Origin: Paenibacillus sp. HB172176
GTDB taxonomy: Bacteria; Bacillota; Bacilli; Paenibacillales; Paenibacillaceae
Reading direction: 5' to 3'
Assembly: GCF_011947265.1 (NCBI RefSeq)
Contig: NZ_JAATHD010000024.1
Coordinates: 35,541 to 99,540, forward strand
DNA length: 64,000 bases
Part shown: positions 33,129 to 42,662 of the stretch, piece after piece
Layout of the letters: each line of letters starts with the position of its first letter
Numbering within the stretch: the first letter of the stretch is position 1
Made by a program: the position numbers and the translations under genes
The notes under the pieces: model-generated
Told to the model about the DNA's origin: nothing
The model's input: only the letters and a program-made list of their open reading frames with translations
The model's database searches: none

Positions 33129-33410
33129 TTAGATGTCATCCAAAGCGGCGGGCAGCGATTGCTTGGCTTCGTGAAGCCTGGCATGCACGAGGCCGATTGC
33201 TGTTCCGATCACATAAATGTGAACACTGCCTACGAGAAAACCGATGCCAACCATTAAGCCGATATTCTTGTCGCTGAAGTGGCTGAGATTAATCAGGCAA
33301 AGCAGAACGCCGATGCTGAGAACAGCCCAAGCGATCACAGTCATGACATATACGAGACGCTTGACGTCGGTTTTCGTTGCGCCAATAACGGATGAGGATT
33401 TTGTTGTCAT
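33129..33410 (-). CDS. Small two-helix membrane protein, unknown
   Basis: 93 residues with two or three hydrophobic segments (LVYVMTVIAWAVLSIGVLLC near 19-40 and GLMVGIGFLVGSVHIYVIG near 50-72) and a charged C-terminus. No family recognised. The start is set at ATG 33410, nine bases after TAGGAG; the open frame runs 14 codons further without a site. It has its own promoter and terminator, so it is a single-gene unit between qox and the PBP gene. Confidence 0.65.
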   Translation of the reverse strand: MTTKSSSVIGATKTDVKRLVYVMTVIAWAVLSIGVLLCLINLSHFSDKNIGLMVGIGFLVGSVHIYVIGTAIGLVHARLHEAKQSLPAALDDI

Positions 33411-33450
33411 AGGAAACACTCCTAACTCATATCGAATAAGAATGATGGAC

Positions 33451-33508
33451 AAGCACGTGTAAGTGCTTTCTTATACCTACTATACCACAACTTATGCGAT
33501 TTGTTCAA
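33451..33508 (-). promoter_or_regulatory. Promoter and inverted repeat of the small membrane protein gene
   Basis: On the minus strand TTGAAC (33508-33503), 18-base spacer, TATAGT (33484-33479). Just after the predicted start is a perfect inverted repeat AAGCAC, six bases, GTGCTT (33451-33468), a possible operator or leader hairpin. Confidence 0.55.
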
Positions 33509-33559
33509 AGAAAATTCACGATTTGCACATAAAATGGACAAATTCGTCGTTTTCTGTTC

Positions 33560-35680
33560 TTAATCTGTCCACCATCGCTTCAAATCATTCCACCAGGAAC
33601 GAACGCGTTCCGTCTTGCCCGAGCTCTCGTTATTCGACGAACCGCCTTGCTTTCGCTGCTTGCCTTCCGCGAAGGAGGCGCCGCAAACCTCGGTAGGCTC
33701 CGTTCCAGCCAGGAAGGCTTGCATCCGTTTGTTCGGACAGGTATCGCCGGCCAGCTTGCCGCTCTGGGGATCGATCAAGACAGTGACGACGCCTTCGGGT
33801 ACGGGGAATAGCTTGGCAGGCACAGCCGCAAGCGCATCCTCCATGAAATGAGCGAAGATGGGAGCGGCTCGATGCGCTTCGGCTATGGAGAGCAAGCGGT
33901 CCTTGTCGTAGCCGACCCAAACGGCGGCAGCGAGCTCAGGCGTATAGCCGACAAGCCAGGCATCCGTTGTGGTTGTTCCTGTTTTACCCGCTACCGGCCG
34001 CTTCAAAACAGAGGCGACGCGATGCGCTGTTCCTCCCTTGTCGAAGACGCTCTGCAGCAAATTCGTCATGACATAGGCTTCCGCAGGCGTGATGACTTGC
34101 TCTTTGCGAGGCTTCGCTTCGTATAGGACTTGGCCTTTGCGGTCTTCAATTCGCAGAATCGCGGCAGGCTCGATTCGCTCCCCCTCATTGGAGAAAGCGC
34201 TGTATGCGGAAGCCATCTCGAGAGGACTGACGGGAAAGGTGCCAAGAGCAAGCGAAGGAACGGGCTGCATACTGCTTCGAATGCCCAGCATGCGCGCAGT
34301 CTCGATCACCTTGTCGGCGCCTACCGTCATAATTGTATTGACGGCGTATATGTTGTCGGAGCCGCTAATCGCCTGGCGCATATCGATATAGTCTTCGGCG
34401 TATTTGTCTCCATAATTATGCGGCTCGTATGTCTTCCGTCCTTCATCGTAGGAGAAGACCGTAGGTTCGCTTCTGAACCTCGTCACCGGCGACATGAATC
34501 CGCTTCTGAGCGCGGTCAGATAGAGGAAGGGCTTGAAGGACGAGCCGGGCTGGCGCGTGCCGGCGAATACGCGGTTATATTGGTTGGCATGATAATCGCG
34601 GCCTCCCACCATCGCTTTGATGTAGCCCGTACGCGGATCGATGGCGACAAGGGCGGCTTGCTGCTCGGATTTCTCCGGGAAGCCTCCCTTGATCGATTCC
34701 TCCGCTGCCGCCTGAATATCCTGATCCAGCGTCGTGTAGATGGTTATGCCGCCTTCGTTCAGCAGCTTCTCGTCTATGCCCAGTTTGTCTACTGCGAGAT
34801 AACGGATGTAATCGCGGAAGTAAGGCGCGAAGCCGTCCTGCTGCTCCGAGCTCAGCGGCTGGAGGTCGAGCATCTCGGCGAATGCGGCGTCGGCTTGCTC
34901 CCCGGTTATGGAGCCGCCCTCTTTCATCGCCTCGAGAATGAGATATTGGCGATCCTTGGCATTCTTCATATTCATATAAGGCGAATAATATTTCGGCCCC
35001 TTCGGAATGCCGGCCAGCATGGCGCTTTCCGCGAGCGACAGCTCGGAGGCATGCTTGTCGAAGTACATCATGGCCGCGGCTTCAATGCCGTAAGAGCCAT
35101 GCCCGTAATAGATCTGATTGAGATACATGGCCAGAATCTCGTCTTTGGAATAATTCATCTCGAGTTGAGTGGTATAGACCGCTTCCTTCAGCTTGCGCTG
35201 CCACGTGCGTTCATGCGTCAGATAGAGGTTTCGCGCGAGCTGCTGGGTAAGCGTGCTGGCTCCCTGTCTGGCGGACATGCTCGACACGTTGACGACGACG
35301 GCGCGGGCCATGCCCTTCAGGTCGAAGCCGGCATGCTCATAGAATCGGCGATCCTCTATGGCGAGCGTCGCGTCAATCAGCGTATGGGCGATATCCTTCA
35401 AGTCTACCGATCTGCGGTTCTCGCCCGCATGGAAGGTGTCGATGACATTGCCTTGCAGATCCAGCATTTGAGAGGTCTGACTTATAGAAGAGACAGGCAG
35501 AGCCTGCGCTCTGAGGTAGAGATATAAGCCGGCGGAGACAGCGAATACGACAGCCGCAGCGACGGCTCCTCTGCGAAGCCATTTTTTTAGCGTCGCGGCA
35601 TAAGGAAGCCATTTCTCCGTTAGAATAGGGAACAGGGGTCGGCGTCTTTTCCCTTGTTGCTGTGAGGATGTATTTTTCAT
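33560..35680 (-). CDS. pbpG: Class A penicillin-binding protein (PBP1A family)
   Basis: 706 residues, one N-terminal helix (about 38-55). Glycosyltransferase 51 domain with AIEDRRFYEH (catalytic Glu near 110) and RQGASTLTQQLARNLYL. The transpeptidase domain has the nucleophile Ser in GSSFKPF (SxxK), SGSDN (SxN) and GKTGTTTTDAW (KTG). Both domains look active: it polymerises and cross-links peptidoglycan outside the membrane. ATG 35680 follows AAGGAAGGGAG. It is divergent from speE, the same neighbours as pbpG (ywhE, a sporulation PBP) in Bacillus, which is why I give that symbol. A Ser/Lys-rich C-terminal tail follows TCPNKRM. Confidence 0.87.
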   Translation of the reverse strand: MKNTSSQQQGKRRRPLFPILTEKWLPYAATLKKWLRRGAVAAAVVFAVSAGLYLYLRAQALPVSSISQTSQMLDLQGNVIDTFHAGENRRSVDLKDIAHTLIDATLAIEDRRFYEHAGFDLKGMARAVVVNVSSMSARQGASTLTQQLARNLYLTHERTWQRKLKEAVYTTQLEMNYSKDEILAMYLNQIYYGHGSYGIEAAAMMYFDKHASELSLAESAMLAGIPKGPKYYSPYMNMKNAKDRQYLILEAMKEGGSITGEQADAAFAEMLDLQPLSSEQQDGFAPYFRDYIRYLAVDKLGIDEKLLNEGGITIYTTLDQDIQAAAEESIKGGFPEKSEQQAALVAIDPRTGYIKAMVGGRDYHANQYNRVFAGTRQPGSSFKPFLYLTALRSGFMSPVTRFRSEPTVFSYDEGRKTYEPHNYGDKYAEDYIDMRQAISGSDNIYAVNTIMTVGADKVIETARMLGIRSSMQPVPSLALGTFPVSPLEMASAYSAFSNEGERIEPAAILRIEDRKGQVLYEAKPRKEQVITPAEAYVMTNLLQSVFDKGGTAHRVASVLKRPVAGKTGTTTTDAWLVGYTPELAAAVWVGYDKDRLLSIAEAHRAAPIFAHFMEDALAAVPAKLFPVPEGVVTVLIDPQSGKLAGDTCPNKRMQAFLAGTEPTEVCGASFAEGKQRKQGGSSNNESSGKTERVRSWWNDLKRWWTD

Positions 35681-35805
35681 GTGACTCCCTTCCTTTCTTC
35701 AATAGAGGCTGACTGAACGCTTTTCCTTAGTATGGAAATGGAGGGGCGTTCGTATTCATTGACGGTGGCAGCTTATAAATATTTTGTAGATACGACTGCA
35801 AATGG

Positions 35806-35833
35806 TTGCTTTTTGTGCGTGACAGACTATAAT
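35806..35833 (+). promoter_or_regulatory. Promoter of speE
   Basis: TTGCTT (35806-35811), 16-base spacer, perfect TATAAT (35828-35833), 37 bases before the speE start. Confidence 0.6.
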
Positions 35834-35870
35834 ACAGGTTGAATGATTGTAAGAAAGAAGGGATCCCGAC

Positions 35871-36698
35871 ATGGAATTATGGTATACCGAGAAGCAGACG
35901 GAAAGCTTCGGCATTACGGCGAAAATTACGAAAACGTATGTAGACGAGCAAACGGATTTCCAACAGCTCGATATGATTGAAACGGAAGAGTTCGGCACGA
36001 TGCTCGTGCTCGACGGGATGGTCATGACAACTGTGAAGGATGAATTCGTCTATCACGAGATGGTGGCGCATCCGGTTCTGTTCACGCATCCGAATCCGGA
36101 GCAGGTGCTCGTTGTCGGCGGCGGCGACGGCGGCGTCATTCGCGAGATCATGAAGCATCCGAAGGTGAAGAAGGCCGTGCTTGTCGATATCGACGGCAAG
36201 GTTATCGAATATTCGAAGAAATATCTGCCTACGATCGCGGGAGAGTTGGACAACCCTCGCGTCGAGGTGCTGGTGAATGACGGCTTCATGCATATCCACG
36301 ATCACAAGAACAGCTACGATGTCATTATGGTGGATTCCACCGAGCCTGTCGGCCCAGCGGCGAATCTGTTCACGAAGGGGTTCTATCAAGGCATCTACGA
36401 ATCCTTGAAGGAGGACGGCATCTTTGTTGCGCAGACGGACAACCCGTGGTTCAAGGCGGATTTGATTCAAAGCGTAAACCGCGACGTGAAGGAAGTATTC
36501 CCGATCGTACGCGTGTATGCCGCCAATATCCCGACCTATCCGAGCGGCCTGTGGACCTTTACAATGGGCAGCAAGAAGTATGATCCGCTCCAGATCGACG
36601 AAGCGTCCATTCCTGAGCTGGAAACGAAATATTACACGCCTCACCTGCATAAGGCAGCCTTCATCCTTCCGAAATTCGTGGAGGATCTGGTGAAATAA
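35871..36698 (+). CDS. speE: Spermidine synthase
   Basis: 275 residues, full length for SpeE. The decarboxy-SAM binding motif VVGGGDGGVIREI lies near 80-92, the second acidic pocket VDIDGKVIEYSKKY near 104-117, and the catalytic Asp is in IMVDSTEPVGPA near 155-166. The enzyme transfers aminopropyl from decarboxylated SAM to putrescine in the cytoplasm. Start ATG 35871 with GAAGGGA upstream. In Bacillus it is followed by speB (agmatinase); here a terminator follows and no speB is in the window. Confidence 0.94.
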   Translation: MELWYTEKQTESFGITAKITKTYVDEQTDFQQLDMIETEEFGTMLVLDGMVMTTVKDEFVYHEMVAHPVLFTHPNPEQVLVVGGGDGGVIREIMKHPKVKKAVLVDIDGKVIEYSKKYLPTIAGELDNPRVEVLVNDGFMHIHDHKNSYDVIMVDSTEPVGPAANLFTKGFYQGIYESLKEDGIFVAQTDNPWFKADLIQSVNRDVKEVFPIVRVYAANIPTYPSGLWTFTMGSKKYDPLQIDEASIPELETKYYTPHLHKAAFILPKFVEDLVK

Positions 36699-36719
36699 GA
36701 GGGGAAGCTTTGCTTGATG

Positions 36720-36766
36720 AAGAGCCCGTTTTTGGCTGTTGCCAAAAACGCGGCTCTTTTGTTTTT
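36720..36766 (+). terminator. Intrinsic terminator after speE
   Basis: AAGAGCCCGTTTTTGGC pairs with GCCAAAAACGCGGCTCTT (one bulge) around TGTT, followed by TTGTTTTT. Confidence 0.9.
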
Positions 36767-36819
36767 GAGAGAGGGAACGTTATACTAGGCTCTAGAAAGA
36801 ATGACCGGGGGGAACGGAA

Positions 36820-38421
36820 ATGACAGCCTTGGAGCTATGCAAGGTATTAATTGTTGATGATGAGCTTCTCATTAGACAAGGCATCAAGCATTTCATGAAT
36901 TGGGAGAATGAAGGCTTTCACATCGTGGGAGAGGCGTCGAACGGGAAGGAGGCGCTCGAGCGCATCGAAGAGCTGCAGCCGCATATCGTAATCACAGATA
37001 TTGTCATGCCCGTCATGGACGGCGAAGAGCTCACGAAGCAGATCAAGCAGAGCTATCCGGATATCGAGGTCATCGTGCTCAGCAGCTTTGGGGAGTTCGA
37101 CTATGTGAGGTCCACCTTCCAGCAAGGCGTTGCGGACTATATTCTGAAGCCGAAGCTGGATATGCAGCATTTGTTGACGGTATTAAGAATGACGGCGGAG
37201 CGAATTTCCTCGCTGCAAGCGGGCGTGAAGGAGCCGGATATCCGTCCTTCGCTCGATCGGTATCTCGAGGGACTGTTGAACGGCTTCGAGCCGAATGCCG
37301 AGAAGGAAGCGGAATGGAAGGCTGCGCTTCCCTTCGATCGCTTCTGGCTTGTCGGCATCGACTTGCGGAGCTCGAGCGGGAAGAAGGCCGAGGGGGGCTT
37401 GACGAAGACAATCGCGGCGCAAAGATTGAAGGATGGACTGCTGCAGCGATTGGAGGGGCGTTCCGCCGCGATCTACGAGCTGCCGAACGAGGAATCGTTA
37501 GTCGCGTTCATGATTAACGCCAATAAGCTTGAAGCCGCCTTTCTGCAAAATGAAGTGCGGCAAATTCCGGGTTGGATGGCGATTGAAGAGGAATTTCGCT
37601 ATCCCGTTGCACTAAGCGCCGACTTCGGATCGCTGAGCGAGCTCGCAGGCATGTACCGCGATTCTCTTCTCGCATGCATGAATTATTTTTTCTATTTGCC
37701 CGAGCTTCGCGTGCTGCTGGCGGATGATCTTCCTGCGCGGCCCGAAGCGCTGGAGAGCTTTCATCTTAATCAATTTACGGAGCAATTCAAACGCGAGCAT
37801 TTCAAGGAAGCCTTCGACGATTTGCGCTCGCATGTAGAGGAGATGACGCGTCAGTATACGATGGATGTGTTTGAGTTTAAATCCTTTCTCGGCAACATCA
37901 TCTTTAATATAACCGTACTGCTTGGCAATATGGAATATGATGTCGGAGAGCTCGAGAAGGGGAAGTATCGCTACTTCAAAGGAATCGAGGATGCCGTGCA
38001 AGCGGATGAAGCCGCAGCGAAGCTGGAAGCTTTCGTCAATGAAGCTAAGGCATGCATCGCGGGCAAAGCGGCCAAATCCAACCAAGCGAATATGAAGCGG
38101 CTGCTGGCCTACATCGAGGAGCATTACGCGGATGCGATTACTTTGACGGAGATGGCGAAGCATTTTCATTTCAACCCTTCCTATTTGTCCAATTACTTCT
38201 CCATGCACAACGAGGAAGGCTTTGTCGAATATGTGCATAAGGTCAGGATCGGGAAGGCGGAGGAGCTTCTCCGCAAGGGGGAGGCGACCATATCCGAGAT
38301 AAGCGGAATGGTGGGATTCTCGGATCACAGCTATTTCTGCAAAGTATTCAAGAAGCAAACGGGCTCATCTCCGAGCAAGTACAGGCGAATGCATCGGGGC
38401 GATGAAAGGAACAGGCTATGA
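36820..38421 (+). CDS. AraC-type response regulator (YesN family)
   Basis: 533 residues. Receiver domain 1-125 with the acidic pair Asp13/Asp14, phosphorylation site Asp60 (VITDIVMP) and Lys in YILKPK. The middle, about 300 residues, is the variable region typical of YesN. The last 100 residues carry two AraC helix-turn-helix motifs (ITLTEMAKHFHFNPSYLSNYF and ATISEISGMVGFSDHSYFCKVF). It would activate a carbohydrate-uptake operon when phosphorylated. ATG 36820 follows GGGGGGAACGG. The kinase gene overlaps its end by four bases, and the importer genes follow. Confidence 0.9.
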   Translation: MTALELCKVLIVDDELLIRQGIKHFMNWENEGFHIVGEASNGKEALERIEELQPHIVITDIVMPVMDGEELTKQIKQSYPDIEVIVLSSFGEFDYVRSTFQQGVADYILKPKLDMQHLLTVLRMTAERISSLQAGVKEPDIRPSLDRYLEGLLNGFEPNAEKEAEWKAALPFDRFWLVGIDLRSSSGKKAEGGLTKTIAAQRLKDGLLQRLEGRSAAIYELPNEESLVAFMINANKLEAAFLQNEVRQIPGWMAIEEEFRYPVALSADFGSLSELAGMYRDSLLACMNYFFYLPELRVLLADDLPARPEALESFHLNQFTEQFKREHFKEAFDDLRSHVEEMTRQYTMDVFEFKSFLGNIIFNITVLLGNMEYDVGELEKGKYRYFKGIEDAVQADEAAAKLEAFVNEAKACIAGKAAKSNQANMKRLLAYIEEHYADAITLTEMAKHFHFNPSYLSNYFSMHNEEGFVEYVHKVRIGKAEELLRKGEATISEISGMVGFSDHSYFCKVFKKQTGSSPSKYRRMHRGDERNRL

Positions 38422-40199
38422 GAAGGCTTATCGATCGTTTTTCCAACTATAGACTGTTTATCAAAATGTTCATCATAATGGTCGTCAGCATTGTCGCCGT
38501 CTCGGTTGCAACGACATGGGCGACCATTAACATGTCCGGACGCGTATTCATGGATACCTTCAGCATTACGAACTCGAAGGTGATTGCGCAAATCAACAGC
38601 AATTTGAACAATTTCAACTACTCGATCGTGGTAGCCTCCAACCGCATTCTTCAAAGCGGCGCCATACGTGGATTTTTGACGCAAGGCGACGGGGATTCCC
38701 TGTCCAATTACAAGAGCTACTACAATATGACGCAGCAGATGGAGCAGATATACTCCAGTCTCGATGCCTACGATGTCAGTCTGCTTGTCACGGGCATCAA
38801 CGGCCGCAGCTATGTGTCGGATCGCTCGATCTGGTCGATCTCCGATCAGGAGCTGCGCGAGCATGAAGTGACCGCCAACACCTTGGCGGATCCGCGCAAG
38901 CTATTGTTCCAATACGCTCCTTCAGACCCTGACAGAGCCGGCAGCCAAGGAGTTATCGTTGCGTCCAAGGCACTCATGGACCGGACCGACAACGAGATTT
39001 ACGGCGTCATGTATTTCGCCATTACCGAGAGGACATTCCAGCGGTTCTACAACAGCTTCACCAGCAAAGGGAATGACGTCGCTATCCTGAGCGGCGACGG
39101 CTCCATTCTTTCCTCCAATAAGGAAGACTGGATCGGCAAGCCCGCGCCCGAGCTGTTGGGCTATGCGAAGGACATCCAGCAGAATGCCATGACCTATAAG
39201 GAAGTTGAGTTGGAGGGAAGGAAGGGCATTCTGTTATCCTCCTATCTGTCTCCTTACGACCTGTATCTCGTAAATGTGGTGGACAAAGAAACGGCAGTCG
39301 GCCAATTGATGGATACCCGAACGATTATCCTGATCGTAATCGTCATTGTGGCGCTTTCTTTAATGATCATGTTCCTTGTTTCCAGGCAATTGACGAAATC
39401 GCTGACGCGGCTCGTAAAGCAAATTTCAACGATATCGAAATACGAGTTCGACCATCACGTCTCTGTGGACGGAAGCTATGAAACGAGGCAGATCGGGCTT
39501 GCTTTCAACGATATGCTTGGCGAGCTGCAAGACTATGTGAAGGAATTGGTGGAAACTCAGAAAGGACAGCGCAATGCGGAGCTGGAAGCTTTGCAGCAGC
39601 AGATTAATCCGCATTTTCTCTACAATACGCTCGCTTCGGTCAAGTTCATGGTGCAGCAAGGAAGCAGGGAGAGGGCGGCGGAGACGATCAACGCCCTTAT
39701 CTCTCTGCTTCAGAATGCAATAGGCAACGTTAGCGAGACCATACCGCTCAGTCAGGAGCTCGTTAATTTGCGGAATTATGTCTACATCAACCATATTCGC
39801 TATGGCGAGCGGATCAAGATGAACTATTTCGTTTCGCCGGATTGCCTGGGCTGCCATGTGCCCAAGCTGATTATCCAGCCCTTTATTGAAAATGCATTTT
39901 TCCATGGCTTTAATGAAAAGGCCGAGGGTCAGATTTATTTCATGGCGTCTCTGGACGCGGATGCCCTGGTTTGCGAGGTGGCGGATAACGGAGACGGCTT
40001 TCTTCTGACAGAGGACGAGGACGCGCATCCGCTCAGCCCGAAGAGCAAACGGCAGCTGTTCGCCGGCATCGGCATGAAGAACGTCCATGATCGGATCAAG
40101 CTGTTGTACGGCGATTCCTATGGCGTGACCATCGCAAGCGAACCGGGCGAAGGGACCAAGGTGAAAATCAGGCTTCCCGTCATCTTCAGCCAAAAATAA
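38418..40199 (+). CDS. Sensor histidine kinase (YesM family)
   Basis: 593 residues. Membrane helices near 13-35 and 298-320 enclose a sensor domain of about 260 residues. A HAMP segment (320-372) follows, then the LytS/YesM-type phosphorylation motif QQQINPHFLYNTL (His about 399). The ATPase domain carries IQPFIENAFFHG as N box and FAGIGMKNVHDRI as G box. It forms a pair with the response regulator upstream (ATGA overlap). The ligand is probably extracellular sugar or the binding protein coded next, by analogy with other YesM systems. Confidence 0.9.
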   Translation: MRRLIDRFSNYRLFIKMFIIMVVSIVAVSVATTWATINMSGRVFMDTFSITNSKVIAQINSNLNNFNYSIVVASNRILQSGAIRGFLTQGDGDSLSNYKSYYNMTQQMEQIYSSLDAYDVSLLVTGINGRSYVSDRSIWSISDQELREHEVTANTLADPRKLLFQYAPSDPDRAGSQGVIVASKALMDRTDNEIYGVMYFAITERTFQRFYNSFTSKGNDVAILSGDGSILSSNKEDWIGKPAPELLGYAKDIQQNAMTYKEVELEGRKGILLSSYLSPYDLYLVNVVDKETAVGQLMDTRTIILIVIVIVALSLMIMFLVSRQLTKSLTRLVKQISTISKYEFDHHVSVDGSYETRQIGLAFNDMLGELQDYVKELVETQKGQRNAELEALQQQINPHFLYNTLASVKFMVQQGSRERAAETINALISLLQNAIGNVSETIPLSQELVNLRNYVYINHIRYGERIKMNYFVSPDCLGCHVPKLIIQPFIENAFFHGFNEKAEGQIYFMASLDADALVCEVADNGDGFLLTEDEDAHPLSPKSKRQLFAGIGMKNVHDRIKLLYGDSYGVTIASEPGEGTKVKIRLPVIFSQK

Positions 40200-40221
40200 T
40201 TCAAAATTCCAAAGATCGTCT

Positions 40222-40257
40222 TAGCCCGGTGAAGGAATTTCGCCGGGCTCTAATAAT
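40222..40257 (+). terminator. Terminator after the two-component genes
   Basis: AGCCCGG (40223-40229) pairs with CCGGGCT (40243-40249), extended inside by GAA/TTC, followed by CTAATAATTT. A modest T-run suggests partial termination before the importer genes. Confidence 0.6.
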
Positions 40258-40319
40258 TTGACAAAGGTAGGCAAAGATAATGCTAACAACGCCAAACTTC
40301 ATGGTGCTAACATGGAGCA

Positions 40320-40338
40320 GTAAGCAGGAAACGCTTAC
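40320..40338. promoter_or_regulatory. Candidate operator (cre-like) of the sugar importer
   Basis: Inverted repeat GTAAGC (40320-40325), seven bases, GCTTAC (40333-40338). The part GGAAACGCTTAC also fits most of the CcpA cre consensus (GnAAnCGnWnnC). It lies about 40 bases before the binding-protein start. A perfect -35 TTGACA occurs upstream at 40258-40263 with only a weak -10. Confidence 0.45.
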
Positions 40339-40376
40339 GGGCTAAAGCTGAAAATATAGATACGGAGGTCTAGAAC

Positions 40377-41684
40377 ATGAAGAAAATGCTTGCTTTGCTT
40401 CTTGTCGGAATTGTGGTTCTGACGGCAGCGTGCTCCAACAACAACACATCGAATAACGGGGGCAACAATGGCGCGAACAATGGCGCTGGAGATGCTACAG
40501 AGCTAACCGTTTGGGCTTGGGATCCCAATTTCAACATTAAGGCGATGAATTTGGCGAAAGAAACCTACGAGGCAGATCATTCGGATGTGACGGTCAATGT
40601 CATCGAGAACGCTCAGAACGACATCGTTCAGAAGCTGAATACAGGCCTCAGCTCGGGAACGACCAAGGGACTTCCCAATATCGTGCTGATCGAGGATTAT
40701 CGCGCGCAAAGCTTCCTTCAAGCGTATCCGGACATGTTCTATCCGCTCACGGACAGCTTCAAGGCATCGGATTTTGCCGATTACAAGCTTGGACCGACAA
40801 GCGTCGGCGATGTGAATTACGGCTTGCCGTTCGATTCCGGCGTAACCGGGCTTTATGTAAGAACGGATTATCTCGAGCAGGCCGGCTACACGATTGACGA
40901 TCTTCAAGACATTACTTGGGATCAATATATCGAGATTGGCAAGAAGGTCAAGGAAGCGACGGGCAAGGATTGGATCTCCCTTGATCCGAACGATCTGGGC
41001 ATCCTGCGCGTCATGATTCAATCGGCCGGCTCCTGGTATATGAAGGCAGACGGCAAGACGGCCGACTTGGCGGACAATGCGGCTTTGAAGGAAGCCTTCG
41101 AAACGTACAAGAAGATGATAGACGCTAATATCGTGAAGACTCATGCGGACTGGAGCCAATTCGTTGCCAATTACAACAGCGGCGACGCAGCCTCCGTTCC
41201 GACAGGCAACTGGTTTACGCCATCCATCACGGCTGCCGAGGATCAAGCCGGCAAGTGGGCGATCGCTCCGCTTCCTAAGCTGACGAACAACGAGGCTTCC
41301 GTACACGCCTCCAACCTCGGGGGAAGCTCGTGGTATGTTCTCAATGTGCCGGGCAAGGAGAAAGCGGCAGAATTCCTGGGCGCTACGCTGGGATCGAACG
41401 TTGATTTGTATCAGAAGCTTGTTACGGACGTTGGCGCGATCGGCACCTACAAGCCGGCTGCGACAGGCGAAGCCTATACGGCCGCGAACGATTTCTTCGG
41501 CGGGCAGAAGATCGTTCAGGATTTCGCAGACTGGACAGCGCAAATTCCGAGCGTCAACTATGGCATGAACACCTATGCGATTGAAGATATTCTCGTTGTC
41601 GAAATGCAGAATTTCTTAAACGGCAAGTCGATTGACGCTGTGCTGAGCGACGCTCAGAAGCAAGCGGATTCTCAGCTGAAATAG
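40377..41684 (+). CDS. Sugar ABC transporter substrate-binding lipoprotein
   Basis: 435 residues. Signal peptide with lipobox LTAAC (Cys about 20), then an Asn/Gly-rich linker and a family-1 extracellular solute-binding fold (ELTVWAWDPNFN at the start, GLPFDSGVTGLYVRTDYLEQAG near 160). It captures an oligosaccharide or sugar outside the membrane and hands it to the two permeases coded next. ATG 40377 with GGAGGTC upstream. No ATPase gene is present, so a shared MsmX-type ATPase coded elsewhere probably drives uptake. Confidence 0.9.
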   Translation: MKKMLALLLVGIVVLTAACSNNNTSNNGGNNGANNGAGDATELTVWAWDPNFNIKAMNLAKETYEADHSDVTVNVIENAQNDIVQKLNTGLSSGTTKGLPNIVLIEDYRAQSFLQAYPDMFYPLTDSFKASDFADYKLGPTSVGDVNYGLPFDSGVTGLYVRTDYLEQAGYTIDDLQDITWDQYIEIGKKVKEATGKDWISLDPNDLGILRVMIQSAGSWYMKADGKTADLADNAALKEAFETYKKMIDANIVKTHADWSQFVANYNSGDAASVPTGNWFTPSITAAEDQAGKWAIAPLPKLTNNEASVHASNLGGSSWYVLNVPGKEKAAEFLGATLGSNVDLYQKLVTDVGAIGTYKPAATGEAYTAANDFFGGQKIVQDFADWTAQIPSVNYGMNTYAIEDILVVEMQNFLNGKSIDAVLSDAQKQADSQLK

Positions 41685-41700
41685 TAAATGCTTGAAGAGG

Positions 41701-41767
41701 ACCTTGAACGACCGCTTGCTGGCTTGACAAAAGTGGCTGGCGGCCCGTTCAAGGTTTCTTTTTCTTT
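41701..41767 (+). terminator. Intercistronic hairpin with T-run (attenuator or expression balancer)
   Basis: ACCTTGAACG (41701-41710) pairs perfectly with CGTTCAAGGT (41746-41755). The inside is a second stem, CCGC/GCGG. TTCTTTTTCTTT follows. It lies between the binding-protein and permease genes and would let most transcripts end after the binding protein, which is needed in excess. Confidence 0.65.
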
Positions 41768-41786
41768 CGAGGAGGCAGCAGGGCTC

Positions 41787-42662
41787 ATGAATATTAAAGC
41801 AAGAACCAATGCGATAAGCTGGTCATTTATCGCCATAGCGGTCCTTATGATCTGCGCGTTTTATTTCTACCCGATGATCGAAGCGCTCAAGATGTCGTTC
41901 CAATCCGGAACGGGCACCAACCTGAGCTATGTCGGCTTCGACAATTACCAGCGCTTGTTCTCGGACTCAACCTTCAAGACCGCGCTGACGAACACCTTCT
42001 TGTTCCTGATCATCCAAGTTCCGATCATGATCATTCTGGCGATGTTTATTTCCGTATTGCTCAATGATAAGAATCTGAAGCTGAAGGGCTTCTTCCGCAC
42101 GGCTATTTTCCTGCCGGCCGTAACCTCTCTGGTTGCGTATTCGGTTATTTTCAAATATTTATTCGGCTCTGACGGCCTTGTTAACATGCTGTTGCTTAAT
42201 CTGCATTTCATATCCCAGCCAATCGGCTGGATTACCGATCCATTCTGGGCGAAAATCACGATCATTATAGCCATTACCTGGCGCTGGACCGGCTATAACA
42301 TGATCTTCTATTTGTCGGCGCTGCAAAATATTGACGCGTCCATCTATGAAGCCGCACGAATCGACGGCGCTTCATCCATCAAGCAATTTACGAAAATAAC
42401 CGTTCCGCTGCTGAAGCCGATTATTCTGTTCACATCGATTACTTCAACAATCGGCACATTGCAATTGTTCGACGAGGTGATGAACATTACGAAGGGCGGC
42501 CCGGGCAACGCAACGATGACGCTATCCCAATATATCTACAACCTGTCGTTCAAGTACACGCCTGATTTCGGCTACGCCGCGACCGTCTCTTATGCAATTG
42601 TGATCTTGATCGTCATCTTCTCCATCCTTCAATTCAAACTGGCAGGTGATAAGAATGTCTAA
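41787..42662 (+). CDS. Sugar ABC transporter permease, MalF type
   Basis: 291 residues with six membrane helices. The ABC-coupling EAA loop reads YEAARIDGASSIKQFTKITVPLLKP near 185-209. Start at ATG 41787, after GAGGAGG (spacing 11); the frame is open back to 41688, but that part lies in the intercistronic hairpin. Its last eight bases overlap the next permease gene. Together they form the membrane channel of the importer. Confidence 0.9.
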   Translation: MNIKARTNAISWSFIAIAVLMICAFYFYPMIEALKMSFQSGTGTNLSYVGFDNYQRLFSDSTFKTALTNTFLFLIIQVPIMIILAMFISVLLNDKNLKLKGFFRTAIFLPAVTSLVAYSVIFKYLFGSDGLVNMLLLNLHFISQPIGWITDPFWAKITIIIAITWRWTGYNMIFYLSALQNIDASIYEAARIDGASSIKQFTKITVPLLKPIILFTSITSTIGTLQLFDEVMNITKGGPGNATMTLSQYIYNLSFKYTPDFGYAATVSYAIVILIVIFSILQFKLAGDKNV

